Shown: one piece after another, positions 33,511 to 41,444 of the stretch
How positions within the stretch are numbered: the first letter of the stretch is position 1
Layout: every line of letters starts with the position of its first letter
From: VRUE01 sp963708115
Lineage (GTDB): Bacteria; Actinomycetota; Thermoleophilia; Solirubrobacterales; 70-9
Assembly (NCBI GenBank): GCA_963708115.1
Contig: CAVPRX010000001.1
Coordinates: 1,488,001-1,552,000, forward strand
Length of the DNA: 64,000 nucleotides
Reading direction: 5' to 3'
Notes under the pieces: model-generated
The model's input: the letters and a program-made list of their open reading frames with translations, nothing else
What the model was told of the DNA's origin: nothing
The model's database searches: none
Made by a program: the position numbers and the translations under genes

Positions 33511-34338
33511 TCAGTCCAGCCGCCGGTGCCGGCGACGCGTTCCGGGCTCGCCCAGCAGCAGGAAACCTGCCACCGCGAAGAGCAGCGCGGCGCCGGCGAA
33601 CATCAGGAGGGACGGCAGGGCGGCGATTCGGAAGAGTCCCGCCCCGAGAATCGCCAGCCCGCCGGTGGCGAGGGCTCCCCTGTGTGCCCAGGCCAGGCGC
33701 CGGATCGGCGGCGTGGCGATCGCTGCGATGACACCCATCACGGCCAGCATCGGCAGTGACCAGCGCCCGAGCGTGTCGATCTGGCCATAGGGAAAGTGCC
33801 GTGGTTGAAAAGGGGATTTTTCGGCGCTCGCCATCGCGACCTTGCCGTCGTCGGGAGACTGGACGTAGCCCGGGATGTCGCTCTTGGAGACCACGGCTGA
33901 TTCCTGACATCCGAGCGGACCGAGGTGTTCGCCCGCGGCTGTGAAGGCTTCCGCAAATACGACCGCGTCTGCCTCCGTTGACGGCGCCAGAGGCGTCTTG
34001 GCGTGTCCCCGTCCTTCCTCAAAGAAGACCCTGCCGTTGCTGCTGATCCGAAAGCCCCACGCGGGATGGCGGTCGTGACTGATCGTGCTGACGAAGATCC
34101 GGTTGTCAGAGGGCATGAAGCCCAGGTCCCGCTCGGAGGCTTCACCGGTCGTGACGGCAACCGCCTGGCTGCAGTTGACGGAGACCTGCACGGTGCCGTC
34201 GACGTTGTAGACGTCGACCACGACGTGGGGTTGAGTGCGCAGGACGACCTCCCTGGACCCGGCAATCGCCAGTCCCGCCAGGCCGATCGTCAGCAGCAGG
34301 AGCCCGACCGCGATTTCCGAGCGGCGCTCATTCAGCAT
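33511..34338 (-). CDS. Membrane protein with extracytoplasmic domain, function unknown
   Basis: 275 residues. One N-terminal helix (IAVGLLLLTIGLAGLAIAG) is followed by an exported domain of about 160 residues with a Cys pair (VNCSQAVAV, LGCQESAVV). Three C-terminal helices follow (SLPMLAVMGVIAAIA, ALATGGLAILGAGLF, LLMFAGAALLFAVAGFLLLG) and a basic tail. No family was recognised. It overlaps the preceding secreted-protein gene by seven bases on the same strand, so the two are an operon and probably work together at the cell surface. G+C is a little lower than neighbours. Confidence 0.7.
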   Translation of the reverse strand: MLNERRSEIAVGLLLLTIGLAGLAIAGSREVVLRTQPHVVVDVYNVDGTVQVSVNCSQAVAVTTGEASERDLGFMPSDNRIFVSTISHDRHPAWGFRISSNGRVFFEEGRGHAKTPLAPSTEADAVVFAEAFTAAGEHLGPLGCQESAVVSKSDIPGYVQSPDDGKVAMASAEKSPFQPRHFPYGQIDTLGRWSLPMLAVMGVIAAIATPPIRRLAWAHRGALATGGLAILGAGLFRIAALPSLLMFAGAALLFAVAGFLLLGEPGTRRRHRRLD

Positions 34339-35051
34339 CGCTTGCTTTCAGCCGGCCTTCCCTGCAGGGCCGTGTCGATCTCGATCGTCAGTACCTTGAA
34401 CTCGACTCTGCGGCTCCAGCCGGCCAGGTCCAGGATGGCTTCCAGGGTGTAGCTCTTGTCGCACTCCGGAACGGAGGAGAGGGAGAGCATTCCTTCGAAT
34501 GCACCGGCATTGGACCGGGCGCCTTGGACGAGGAAGAGGCGGTCGACACGGTCCTGCATGAGGACGCTCATGTGGCCGGGAAGCGAGGGAGGCGAGCCTC
34601 CGCAACGCGCCCCGGCAGGGTGGACTGAGGGACTGAAGAGCCTGAGCAGCGCACTGTAGGACGAGCTGTTCCCGTTGCTGGTGTCCTCCGTGGCGGCGTG
34701 GAGGCGGTACTCGCCTGGACAGGGGATCCGCGGGATACGGGTCTCAACCTTGTAGGCCTCCGTCTCGTCGCGACCGATGCTCCTTCCCCGCAGATCGAGG
34801 GTGGGGCGCACCGGGCTCGTCTGCGCGACCGTCAGCCCGATCGTGACGCTGGTGCCGCTCGATGGCTGCGCGAACAGCGGAGAGAAAAGGGCGATGCTCT
34901 CGAGGGATGGATCAGCCGTTTCGCTGCCGAGCGCGGTTGAGGGCGACCCCAGTGAGATGACAAGGCTGGTCAATCCAACGCCTGCAAGCAGCCGCGCCCC
35001 GCCGTTCTTGAAAACACCACAGTATATAAAACTCTCCCTCCTGGTTCCCAA
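34332..35051 (-). CDS. Secreted protein, function unknown
   Basis: 239 residues. The N-terminal signal peptide (GARLLAGVGLTSLVISLGSPSTALG) has a probable cleavage site after Ala-Leu-Gly. The mature part is beta-rich, with four cysteines (IPCPGEYRLHA, ARCGGSPPS, PECDKSYTLE, ESKRC). The arrangement suggests an Ig-like or other all-beta extracellular domain, but no family is recognised. It is the first gene of a two-gene operon with the membrane protein at 33511. About 57% G+C in parts suggests later acquisition or relaxed codon use. Confidence 0.65.
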   Translation of the reverse strand: MGTRRESFIYCGVFKNGGARLLAGVGLTSLVISLGSPSTALGSETADPSLESIALFSPLFAQPSSGTSVTIGLTVAQTSPVRPTLDLRGRSIGRDETEAYKVETRIPRIPCPGEYRLHAATEDTSNGNSSSYSALLRLFSPSVHPAGARCGGSPPSLPGHMSVLMQDRVDRLFLVQGARSNAGAFEGMLSLSSVPECDKSYTLEAILDLAGWSRRVEFKVLTIEIDTALQGRPAESKRC

Positions 35052-35114
35052 ACCAGGGCCGCATACTGTAGCGGACGAAATGGAAGCGAGTTGTCTTCAG
35101 GTTCGGATTGGGAA

Positions 35115-35591
35115 TCAGCCCAGCGGCCGGTACTCGCCGCCGTGGAAGACGAGCGGGTCGCCTTCGCTCGTCTCCAGCCCGGTCACCTCACCGGTGACGA
35201 TCACGTGATCGCCGCCGGCGATCACGTCGCGCAGGTCGCAGGCGACGAAGGCGAGGGCGTCGTCGATCGCGGGGATGCCGTCCCGCTCGGCCCACTCGAC
35301 GCCCTCCCACTTGTCCGCCACCGGGGCCTTGCTGGCGAAGGCGCGGGCGATCGGCTCCTGGCCGGCGTGCAGGACGCTGATGCCGAAGCGATTGGCCGCC
35401 TGCACGGCCAGCAGCGTGCGTGAGCCGCGGTCGAGGCAGGCCAGCATCAGCATCGGGTCGATCGAGAGCGAACAGACCGCGTTGGCCGTGGCGCCGGCCG
35501 CACCGTCGGGCCCGGAGGCCGTCACGACGGTCACTCCGGTGGGCAGCATTCCCATCGCTGCACGGAAGCTGGCGGGGTCGGGCGTGCTCAC
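35115..35591 (-). CDS. Flavin reductase domain protein (HpaC/FMN-binding split barrel)
   Basis: About 158 residues from GTG 35591 (VSTPDPASFRAAMGMLPTGV). Flavin-reductase-like signatures are MLPTGVTVVTASGPDG, ANAVCSLSIDPMLMLACLDRGSRTLLAV and the C-terminal GDHVIVTGEVTGLE with FHGGEYRPL. Such proteins reduce FMN or FAD with NAD(P)H and hand the reduced flavin to a monooxygenase. No partner oxygenase gene is adjacent. It is divergent from a cytochrome c lipoprotein gene 30 bases away. A TTG at 35606 would add five residues. Confidence 0.87.
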   Translation of the reverse strand: MSTPDPASFRAAMGMLPTGVTVVTASGPDGAAGATANAVCSLSIDPMLMLACLDRGSRTLLAVQAANRFGISVLHAGQEPIARAFASKAPVADKWEGVEWAERDGIPAIDDALAFVACDLRDVIAGGDHVIVTGEVTGLETSEGDPLVFHGGEYRPLG

Positions 35592-35621
35592 GGCTGCTAG
35601 GGACAATATGATGCGCGCCGC

Positions 35622-36020
35622 GTGCGACCTGTACTAGCAATCGCCCTGGCCGTCGTGGCCACGCTCGCCCTCGCTGCCTGCGGCTTCGGCGAAGAGGGGA
35701 TCTCGGTCTCCAAGAACGACCCCGACTACAACGGGGCCGTGCTCTTCGCCACCCACTGCAGCGGTTGTCACACGCTGAGCGCCGCCGGCACGCAGGGAAC
35801 CGGGAATCGCAGCGCACGCACGCAGGGGCCGAACCTCGACCAGCGAACCGAGAGCTACGACGATGCTCTCTTCGCGATCCAGAACGGCGGCTTCTCCGGC
35901 GCGATCATGCCCCAGAACATCGTGGTCGGCTCCGACGCGGAAGCGCTGGCCCGCTTCGTCGCCAAGTATGCGGGCGACGAAGCCGAAGAATCGCCGCGCC
36001 CCGGCCAGCCCTCCCCGTAG
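35622..36020 (+). CDS. Cytochrome c lipoprotein
   Basis: 132 residues from GTG 35622. The lipoprotein signal ends LALAAC (Cys20). One haem motif is CSGCH (Cys46 to His50) and a Met in AIMPQNIV is the probable sixth ligand. It is a class I c-type cytochrome anchored by lipid on the outer face of the membrane, likely an electron carrier between respiratory complexes. The Gly/Asn/Arg-rich stretch between haem and Met ligand (AGTQGTGNRSARTQGPNLDQ) is typical of actinobacterial small cytochromes. serS follows 12 bases later and may be read from the same message. Confidence 0.9.
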   Translation: MRPVLAIALAVVATLALAACGFGEEGISVSKNDPDYNGAVLFATHCSGCHTLSAAGTQGTGNRSARTQGPNLDQRTESYDDALFAIQNGGFSGAIMPQNIVVGSDAEALARFVAKYAGDEAEESPRPGQPSP

Positions 36021-36032
36021 CGAGATCGTTCG

Positions 36033-37304
36033 ATGCTTGACTTGAAGCTGATCCGCTCCGACCCCGAGCGGGTCAAGCGGGCGCTTGCCCGCCGCGGCGC
36101 CGCCGAGGAAATCGACGCACTGCTTGCGTTGGATGCGCGCCGACGCGAGCTGCTGCCCGAGATCGAGGGCGCCCAGGCCGAGCGCAAGGCTCTCTCCAAG
36201 CAGATCGGCGAAGCGAAACAGCGCGGTGAGGACGCGGCTGAGCAGATGGCGGTCGTCGGGGGGCTGAAGGAGCGGATCGAGGCGGGCAAAGCCGAGCTGG
36301 AGGAGGTCGAGGCCGAGCTCGCCCGGGTTGCCGCCGCTCTGCCGAACCTCCCCGATCCCGACGCTCCCGACGGGATGACCGAGGAGGACGCGGTCGTCCT
36401 GCGCGAGGTTGGCGAGCGGCCCAGCTTCGACTTCGAGCCGCGCGACCACCTCGAGATCGGCACCGAGCTCGGTCTGATCGACATGGAGGCGGCGGCGCGA
36501 CTCTCGGGCTCGCGCTTCGCCTACCTCAAGGGCGACCTGGTGCTGCTCGAGCTGGCGCTCGTCCGCTTCGCGATCGATCTTGTCCGCGGCGAGGGCCACG
36601 AGCCGGTCGTGCCGCCGGTGCTGGTCCGCGAGGAGGCCCTCTACGGGACCGGCTTCCTGCCCGGCGACCGCGACCAGATCTACGAAGTGCCGAAGGACGA
36701 GCTCTTCCTGGTCGGCACTTCCGAGGTCGCCCTGGCCGGATTGCACGCCGACGAGATCCTTGCCGCCGAGCGGCTGCCGCTGCGCTACGCCGGTTTCTCA
36801 CCCTGCTTCCGCCGCGAGGCCGGTGCCGCCGGCCGCGACACGCGCGGCATCTTCCGCGTCCACCAGTTCGACAAGGTCGAGATGTTCTCGTTCGTCGAGC
36901 CTTCGCAGTCGGCCGCGGAGCACGAGCGGCTGCTGGCGATCGAGGAGCGCATCCTGGGCGAGCTGGAGATCCCCTACCGGGTCGTCAACGTCGCCGCCGG
37001 CGATCTGGGCGCTCCAGCCGCGAAGAAGCTCGACTGCGAGGCGTGGATCCCCAGCCAGGAGCGCTACCGGGAGCTGACCTCATGCTCAAATACCACCGAT
37101 TACCAGGCGCGTCGCCTCAATTGTCGGTACCGGTCTGCCGATAACGAAGCGATTCAGGCTGTACACACCCTCAATGGAACGGCAGTTGCCGTGGGAAGAA
37201 CGATGATCGCTCTGATTGAGAACCGGCAGGATCGGGAAGGCGGATTCACGCTACCTAATATTCTGCATTCCTATGGCTGCCCTGAGAGGATCGCCCCACT
37301 ATGA
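36033..37304 (+). CDS. serS: Serine-tRNA ligase
   Basis: 423 residues, class II synthetase. An N-terminal coiled-coil arm (residues about 25-105, KALSKQIGEAKQRGEDAAEQM) grips tRNA-Ser. Motif 2 is FRREAGAAGRDTRGIFRVHQF; GTSEVALAG and motif 3 GTAVAVGRTMIALIENRQ follow, and ELTSCSNTTDYQARR lines the serine site. It charges tRNA-Ser and tRNA-Sec. From about 37080 to the end the G+C drops to near 54% (98 of 180 bases over 37081-37260), while protein motifs remain perfect, suggesting a recombined 3' segment. The stop overlaps the next ATG (ATGA). Confidence 0.97.
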   Translation: MLDLKLIRSDPERVKRALARRGAAEEIDALLALDARRRELLPEIEGAQAERKALSKQIGEAKQRGEDAAEQMAVVGGLKERIEAGKAELEEVEAELARVAAALPNLPDPDAPDGMTEEDAVVLREVGERPSFDFEPRDHLEIGTELGLIDMEAAARLSGSRFAYLKGDLVLLELALVRFAIDLVRGEGHEPVVPPVLVREEALYGTGFLPGDRDQIYEVPKDELFLVGTSEVALAGLHADEILAAERLPLRYAGFSPCFRREAGAAGRDTRGIFRVHQFDKVEMFSFVEPSQSAAEHERLLAIEERILGELEIPYRVVNVAAGDLGAPAAKKLDCEAWIPSQERYRELTSCSNTTDYQARRLNCRYRSADNEAIQAVHTLNGTAVAVGRTMIALIENRQDREGGFTLPNILHSYGCPERIAPL

Positions 37305-37954
37305 ACGCCAGCGTCCGCGACGCTAAGAGAGTCGTCCTCTGCGACGACCACGAGATTGTCCGCGATGCGATCAAATCGCGCATGGCCAATTCCAACGCGC
37401 TGCAGATAGTCGGCGAGGCGGCGAACGGCCGCGACGTCGTCGATGTGGTCAAAGAGCTCGAACCCGATGTCTTGATCATCGACGTCGAGCTACCCAAACG
37501 CGACGGGATCGAGGCGACCAAGGAGGTGCTCAAGGTCCGGCCGCGGACCAAAGTGATCATCTTCACGGCGCACGCCCAGCCCGACCTGCTTGCACTGGCT
37601 CTTCGCGCCGGCGCATCGGGCTACGTGCTCAAGTCGGCTCCGGCCGAGGACATCGCCCGCGCCGTCAAAGCGGTTACCGGCGGTGGCACCTTCCTCGGCG
37701 GCGACTTCGCCGGCGGCAAGCCCTCAGAGGTGGAGAAACTGCTCGACCTCTCACCCCGCGAGCGCCAGATCCTCGAGCTGCTCGCCGAGGGGCTGCGGGT
37801 GAAAGAGATCGCCGAGCGCCTCGGCCTCAGCCCGGCGACCGTGCATACCCACGTGCGTAACGCGATCGCCAAGCTGGAGGTCGACACCCGCACCGAGGCC
37901 GTCGCGCTTGCCGTGCGCTTCAGCTACCTCGGCGCCGGCGGCGGGGTTAAATAG
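37301..37954 (+). CDS. LuxR/NarL-family response regulator
   Basis: 217 residues. The receiver domain (RVVLCDDHEIVRDAI, phospho-Asp in VLIIDVELPKRDG, Thr in VIIFTAHAQ, Lys in GYVLKSAP) is followed by a C-terminal LuxR-type helix-turn-helix: LSPRERQILELLAEGLRVKEIAERLGLSPATVHTHVRN. It should activate or repress genes after phosphorylation by a histidine kinase, none of which is adjacent. It overlaps serS by four bases, an odd partnership for a regulator, and could be produced at a level tied to serS translation. Confidence 0.92.
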   Translation: MNASVRDAKRVVLCDDHEIVRDAIKSRMANSNALQIVGEAANGRDVVDVVKELEPDVLIIDVELPKRDGIEATKEVLKVRPRTKVIIFTAHAQPDLLALALRAGASGYVLKSAPAEDIARAVKAVTGGGTFLGGDFAGGKPSEVEKLLDLSPRERQILELLAEGLRVKEIAERLGLSPATVHTHVRNAIAKLEVDTRTEAVALAVRFSYLGAGGGVK

Positions 37955-37961
37955 ACAAAAC

Positions 37962-37993
37962 GCCGCCTCCTCCGCTTCGCGTCCGGGGGCGGC
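37962..37993. terminator. Convergent-gene hairpin
   Basis: GCCGCC and GGCGGC arms (with extra C/G pairing inside) between two convergent stops. The 5' AAAA would give a U-tract for the minus-strand transcript. The loop holds the CCGCTTCGCG motif also seen in the larger hairpin elements at 38425 and at the window edge. Confidence 0.5.
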
Positions 37994-38380
37994 TCAGGTC
38001 TTATCGAGCTGCAGCGCGCAGCCGTTGATGCAGTAGCGCTGGCCGTCCGGCCCGTCATCGAAGACGTGGCCGAGGTGGGCGTCGCAGTGCTTGCAGGCGA
38101 CCTCGGTGCGGCGCATCAGCAGGCTGTTGTCCGGTCGCAGCTCGACGTGCTCGAGGTTGGCCGGCTCGGTGAAGCTGGGCCAGCCGGTGCCCGAGTCGAA
38201 CTTGGTATCTGAGGAGAACAGCTCGGTGCCGCAGCAGACGCAGCGGTACATCCCCTCGCTCTTCTCGTCTACGTATGGGCCGGTGAAGGCGCGCTCGGTG
38301 CCGGCCTTGCGGGTCACCTCGTACTGCTCCGGCGTCAGCTCTTCGCGCCATTGCTCGTCGGTTTTCTCGATCTTCTCCAT
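37994..38380 (-). CDS. msrB: Peptide-methionine (R)-S-oxide reductase MsrB
   Basis: 128 residues. Zinc cysteines are in YRCVCCGTELF and EVACKHCDAHLGHVFDDG. GTGWPSFTEP is the core motif, and the catalytic cysteine lies in RYCINGCALQL. It reduces the R epimer of methionine sulfoxide in proteins with thioredoxin, protecting against oxidation. The usual Asn after the catalytic motif is kept; Gly-Cys replaces the more common Ser-Ala. The divergent spacer holds a large hairpin element. Confidence 0.95.
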   Translation of the reverse strand: MEKIEKTDEQWREELTPEQYEVTRKAGTERAFTGPYVDEKSEGMYRCVCCGTELFSSDTKFDSGTGWPSFTEPANLEHVELRPDNSLLMRRTEVACKHCDAHLGHVFDDGPDGQRYCINGCALQLDKT

Positions 38381-38424
38381 TTGGCTCCTTTTCGCTCTAC
38401 ATCAAGGGTACGGAGCGTGTCCAG

Positions 38425-38562
38425 GGGGAGTTGGGAGTCGCCTCGTCAGGAGCCTGGATTCGCTCGCTGCGCTCGCTCATGGTGTTGGTGCCGCTTCGCG
38501 GCAAGGATCTCTCGCCGGTGCGCCGCTTCGCGAGGCTCTGACGAGGCGACTCCCAACTCCCC
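38425..38562. repeat. Long hairpin element (25-bp perfect arms)
   Basis: Arms 38425-38449 and 38538-38562 are exact complements; a one-base bulge extends the stem by five more pairs. The 88-base loop includes a small hairpin TGCCGC-TTC-GCGGCA and a 32-base stretch (38505-38536) repeated at bases 4-35. It fills almost all of the spacer between the divergent msrB and thioesterase genes, ending 15 bases before the latter's GTG, so it is not a simple terminator. Confidence 0.85.
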
Positions 38563-38577
38563 ATACGATGCGCCGCT

Positions 38578-39360
38578 GTGGATGCGTTCTACGAGAGGGC
38601 CGACGGCGGGTTTGTTGCCACCGAGCTGACGCGTGGGCCTTGGGATCCCGAGGCTCAGCATGCTGGGCCGCCTTCGGCTCTGCTGGGACGGGAGATTGAA
38701 AGGGTTGGGGGTGGGGAGGGGTTTCAGGTTGCTCGGGTGACCTTTGAGATTTTGCGGCCGGTGCCTATTGGGCCTGTTCGAGTTGAGGCGGAGCTCGTGC
38801 GGCCGGGGCGTAGCGTGCAGATGATCGAGGCGACTCTCTCCGGTGAGGCGGGTGAGCTGGTCAAGGCTCGGGCTTGGCGGATCCGGCGCGGTGAGATCGA
38901 GATTCCCGATGATGTGGCTGTCACGCCTGCGCCGCCGCCCGGCCCCGAGACCGGGGATGTGCCTGAGTTCTTCGAGACCGCGCAGTCGGTCGGGTACCAC
39001 ACGGCTATGGAATGGCGATCGGTTCGTGGCGGGTTCCGCGAGCCTGGGCCCGCGACGGTCTGGATGCGGATGGGATGCCGGCTCGTCGCCGGGGAGGAGC
39101 CGACGCCGTTGCAGCGGACCCTGGTCGCCGCCGACGTCGGCAACGGGATCAGCGCGGTGCTCGATTGGCGCCGCTTCGTCTTTATCAACGTCGACCTCAG
39201 CGTCCACCTGGAGCGGATGCCCGAGGGCGAGTGGGTCTGTGTCGACGCCGCCACGCTCCCGCAGCCGAGTGGGATCGGCACCGCCGAGTCGGTTCTCTCC
39301 GACGAGCGCGGCCGCATCGGCCGCGCCGCCCAGGCGCTCCTGATCGCCGAACGCCCCTGA
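38578..39360 (+). CDS. Acyl-CoA thioesterase-like (thioesterase superfamily) protein
   Basis: 260 residues from GTG 38578. It shows a double hot-dog arrangement: the first repeat is HAGPPSALLGREIER ... VTFEILRPVPIGPVRVEAEL and the second FINVDLSVHLERMPEGEWVCVDA ... GIGTAESVLSDERGRIGRAAQALLI. This matches the TesB-like/thioesterase-like superfamily common in actinobacteria, which hydrolyses acyl-CoAs. Its own N-terminal DNA has unusual base use (many GGG/TTG codons) compared with the C-terminal half. The natural acyl chain is not known. Confidence 0.85.
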   Translation: MDAFYERADGGFVATELTRGPWDPEAQHAGPPSALLGREIERVGGGEGFQVARVTFEILRPVPIGPVRVEAELVRPGRSVQMIEATLSGEAGELVKARAWRIRRGEIEIPDDVAVTPAPPPGPETGDVPEFFETAQSVGYHTAMEWRSVRGGFREPGPATVWMRMGCRLVAGEEPTPLQRTLVAADVGNGISAVLDWRRFVFINVDLSVHLERMPEGEWVCVDAATLPQPSGIGTAESVLSDERGRIGRAAQALLIAERP

Positions 39361-39369
39361 GTCTTGACA

Positions 39370-39419
39370 GACGTGCCGGTGCTTAGAGGTCCATATGGAC
39401 CTCTAAGCACCGGCACGTC
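39370..39419. terminator. Perfect 50-bp palindrome between convergent genes
   Basis: A loopless perfect palindrome of 25-base arms centred on CCATATGG (39391-39398). It includes the MFS gene stop codon and ends ten bases after the thioesterase stop. Placement at converging ends fits a bidirectional transcription terminator, although no U-tract follows it. The absence of any loop is unusual. Confidence 0.6.
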
Positions 39420-40596
39420 CAGCGAGCAGTGTGCGGCCGCGATTGGAGATCACTAGGGCCGTCATCGCTGACGAGGCGAGGGCGATGACGGCGGCGAAGA
39501 GGAAGGCGCCCTCGTAGTCGGTCAGGGCGGCTGCGATGCCGGCCAGGGGCGCGCCGAAGCCGATGCCGGCATCGAAGAAGGCGGTGAAGGTTCCGAGCGC
39601 GGCGCCGCGCCTGGTCTCGGCGACGCGGTCGACGACGATCAGCGAGAGCGAGGGGTAGAGCAGCGAGAAGGCCGCCCCCATCGCCATTGCGCCGACGATC
39701 GCGACGGCGAGGCTGTGGGCGACCCCCATCGTCACCAGCCCGACGGCCTCGACTATTGCGGCGACGATGGCCACGCGCGCCGGGCCCACCCGGTCGGGAA
39801 GGTCGCCGCCGACCAGCCTGGTGAGGACGACCATCGTCGCGAAGACGCCGAAGACGACCGCCCCGTGGCCGACGCCCCGCTGGTCGAGGTGGAGGACGAC
39901 GAAGGAGGCGACGGTCGCATAGCCGAGCGAGCCGAGCGCCAGCGCGGTCCCCGGCCTGACCGCCTCGGGCGCGATCAACGGCTGGTGCTCGTCCTCGGCG
40001 GGCTTGGGATGGAACGGGTCCGGCAGTCGCAGCGCGATCAGCGCTCCGACCAACGGCGCGGCCCCGGCGAAGAGCCAGACCGCGGTGTAACCGGAGGCAT
40101 GGAGAAGCACCTCGCCGATCAGCGGCCCGATGCTGAGCCCGGACCAGACCGCCAATCCGTAGAGGCCGATCACCCGGCCGCGCCGTTCGGGCGGCGCGAT
40201 GTCGACGATCCAGGCCGAGCCCGCGGTGAAGACCGTGCCCTCGCCGGCGCCGAGGATCAGCCGGGCGCCGATCAGGCCGACCACACCGAGTGGCAACAGG
40301 TAGAGAAAGCCCGCGACGGCGACGAGGATCGAGCCGAGCAGCACCGCCGGCTTGCGGCCGCGACGGTCGGCGAGGCGACCGGCGAGCGGGCGCAGGAGGA
40401 GGCCGGTGATCGCGTACGAGCCGATCACCACCCCCACGGCGATGTTGCCGCCGTCAAGCGGGCCGTGGACGTAGCGAGGCAGGACGGGAAGCACAGCACC
40501 CACCGCGACCAGCCCGGAGAAGGTGACGGCAAAGACGCCGGCGAACGCGGCGCCCGGTCGCGCGACGGTTGACGGCTCCGCCACTGTCGCGCTCAC
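39403..40596 (-). CDS. MFS-family transporter
   Basis: 397 residues, 12 membrane helices. The family motif between helices two and three is RPLAGRLADRRGRKPAVLLGS, and there is a corresponding loop GDLPDRVGPARVAIV in the second half. The motif LILGAGEGTVFTAGSAWIVD lies in helix five. These suit a drug- or metabolite-exporting major facilitator of the DHA1-like type. GTG 40596 overlaps the stop of the upstream HAD phosphatase gene by four bases, so both are one operon. The cargo is unknown. Confidence 0.88.
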   Translation of the reverse strand: MSATVAEPSTVARPGAAFAGVFAVTFSGLVAVGAVLPVLPRYVHGPLDGGNIAVGVVIGSYAITGLLLRPLAGRLADRRGRKPAVLLGSILVAVAGFLYLLPLGVVGLIGARLILGAGEGTVFTAGSAWIVDIAPPERRGRVIGLYGLAVWSGLSIGPLIGEVLLHASGYTAVWLFAGAAPLVGALIALRLPDPFHPKPAEDEHQPLIAPEAVRPGTALALGSLGYATVASFVVLHLDQRGVGHGAVVFGVFATMVVLTRLVGGDLPDRVGPARVAIVAAIVEAVGLVTMGVAHSLAVAIVGAMAMGAAFSLLYPSLSLIVVDRVAETRRGAALGTFTAFFDAGIGFGAPLAGIAAALTDYEGAFLFAAVIALASSAMTALVISNRGRTLLAGRAGA

Positions 40597-41372
40597 CGCG
40601 CGGCCAGCGCGGCCAGGTCCTCGACTACGTGATCCGGCGCCGGGTCGGCGTCTCCGGCCTCCTCGCGCGAAGTCGCGCCGCTCAGCACCAGCACGGTCTC
40701 CAGACCGGCCCGCCGCCCCCCTTCGATGTCGGAGGAGACTCGGTCCCCGACCATCGCCACCCGCTCGGCGGTGGCGATTCGCTCGCGGGCGATCTCGAAC
40801 AGGTGGGGCTCGGGCTTGCCTCCGATCGTCGCCGTGGCACCGCTTGCCGTCTCCACCGCCGCGAGGATGGAGCCCGTCCCGGGCCAGGCGCCACCGGGCA
40901 TCGGCAGGGTCGGGTCGTGGCTGGTCGCGAACAGCGCCGCGCCGCGTTGCAGCGCCAGCGTCGCGGTCAGCAGCTCCTCGTAGTCGAAGCCGCGATGGCC
41001 GGAGACGAGGACGACCTCTGCCTCGCGGCCGGCCTCGCCCTCGAGCAGCCGCAAGCCCCTGGCGGCGACAGTGTCGTGAAAGGCGGGGGCGCCGATCACG
41101 AATGCGGTGCCACCGTGCTCGTTTGCAAGCTCCGCGGTTGCTTCTCCGGCGGTGACAATCCGCTCGGCGCCAATCTCGATCCCGGCCTCGCCCAGGCGGC
41201 GCGCGTACTCGGCCGCCGGCTTGGCCGGGTTGTTGGTGACGAAGACGATTTCCACCCCCGCATCGAGCAGTGACCGCAGCGCAATGACTGAGCCCGGCAC
41301 CATCTCCCGCCCGATCCAGACCACGCCGTCGAGGTCGATCAAAAGTCCGTCGAATTCATCCCCTAGCGCCAT
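40593..41372 (-). CDS. HAD-superfamily IIA phosphatase (NagD-like)
   Basis: 259 residues. Nucleophile and acid are in LLIDLDGVVWIG (Asp13 and Asp15). Motif II Thr is in VFVTNNPAKPAAEYA, the subclass IIA cap domain lies between, motif III Lys is in GKPEPHLFE, and motif IV is VAMVGDRVSSDIEGG. These enzymes dephosphorylate small phospho-metabolites such as nucleotides, 4-nitrophenyl phosphate or glycerol phosphate in the cytoplasm. An MFS exporter gene follows with an overlap. The substrate is not predictable. Confidence 0.92.
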   Translation of the reverse strand: MALGDEFDGLLIDLDGVVWIGREMVPGSVIALRSLLDAGVEIVFVTNNPAKPAAEYARRLGEAGIEIGAERIVTAGEATAELANEHGGTAFVIGAPAFHDTVAARGLRLLEGEAGREAEVVLVSGHRGFDYEELLTATLALQRGAALFATSHDPTLPMPGGAWPGTGSILAAVETASGATATIGGKPEPHLFEIARERIATAERVAMVGDRVSSDIEGGRRAGLETVLVLSGATSREEAGDADPAPDHVVEDLAALAAR

Positions 41373-41444
41373 CTCGGGCGCAGGCTATTAGGTGGCGGTA
41401 CCGATTCAACCCGCCCAACCATTCATCTCGATACGGTGCGCGCT

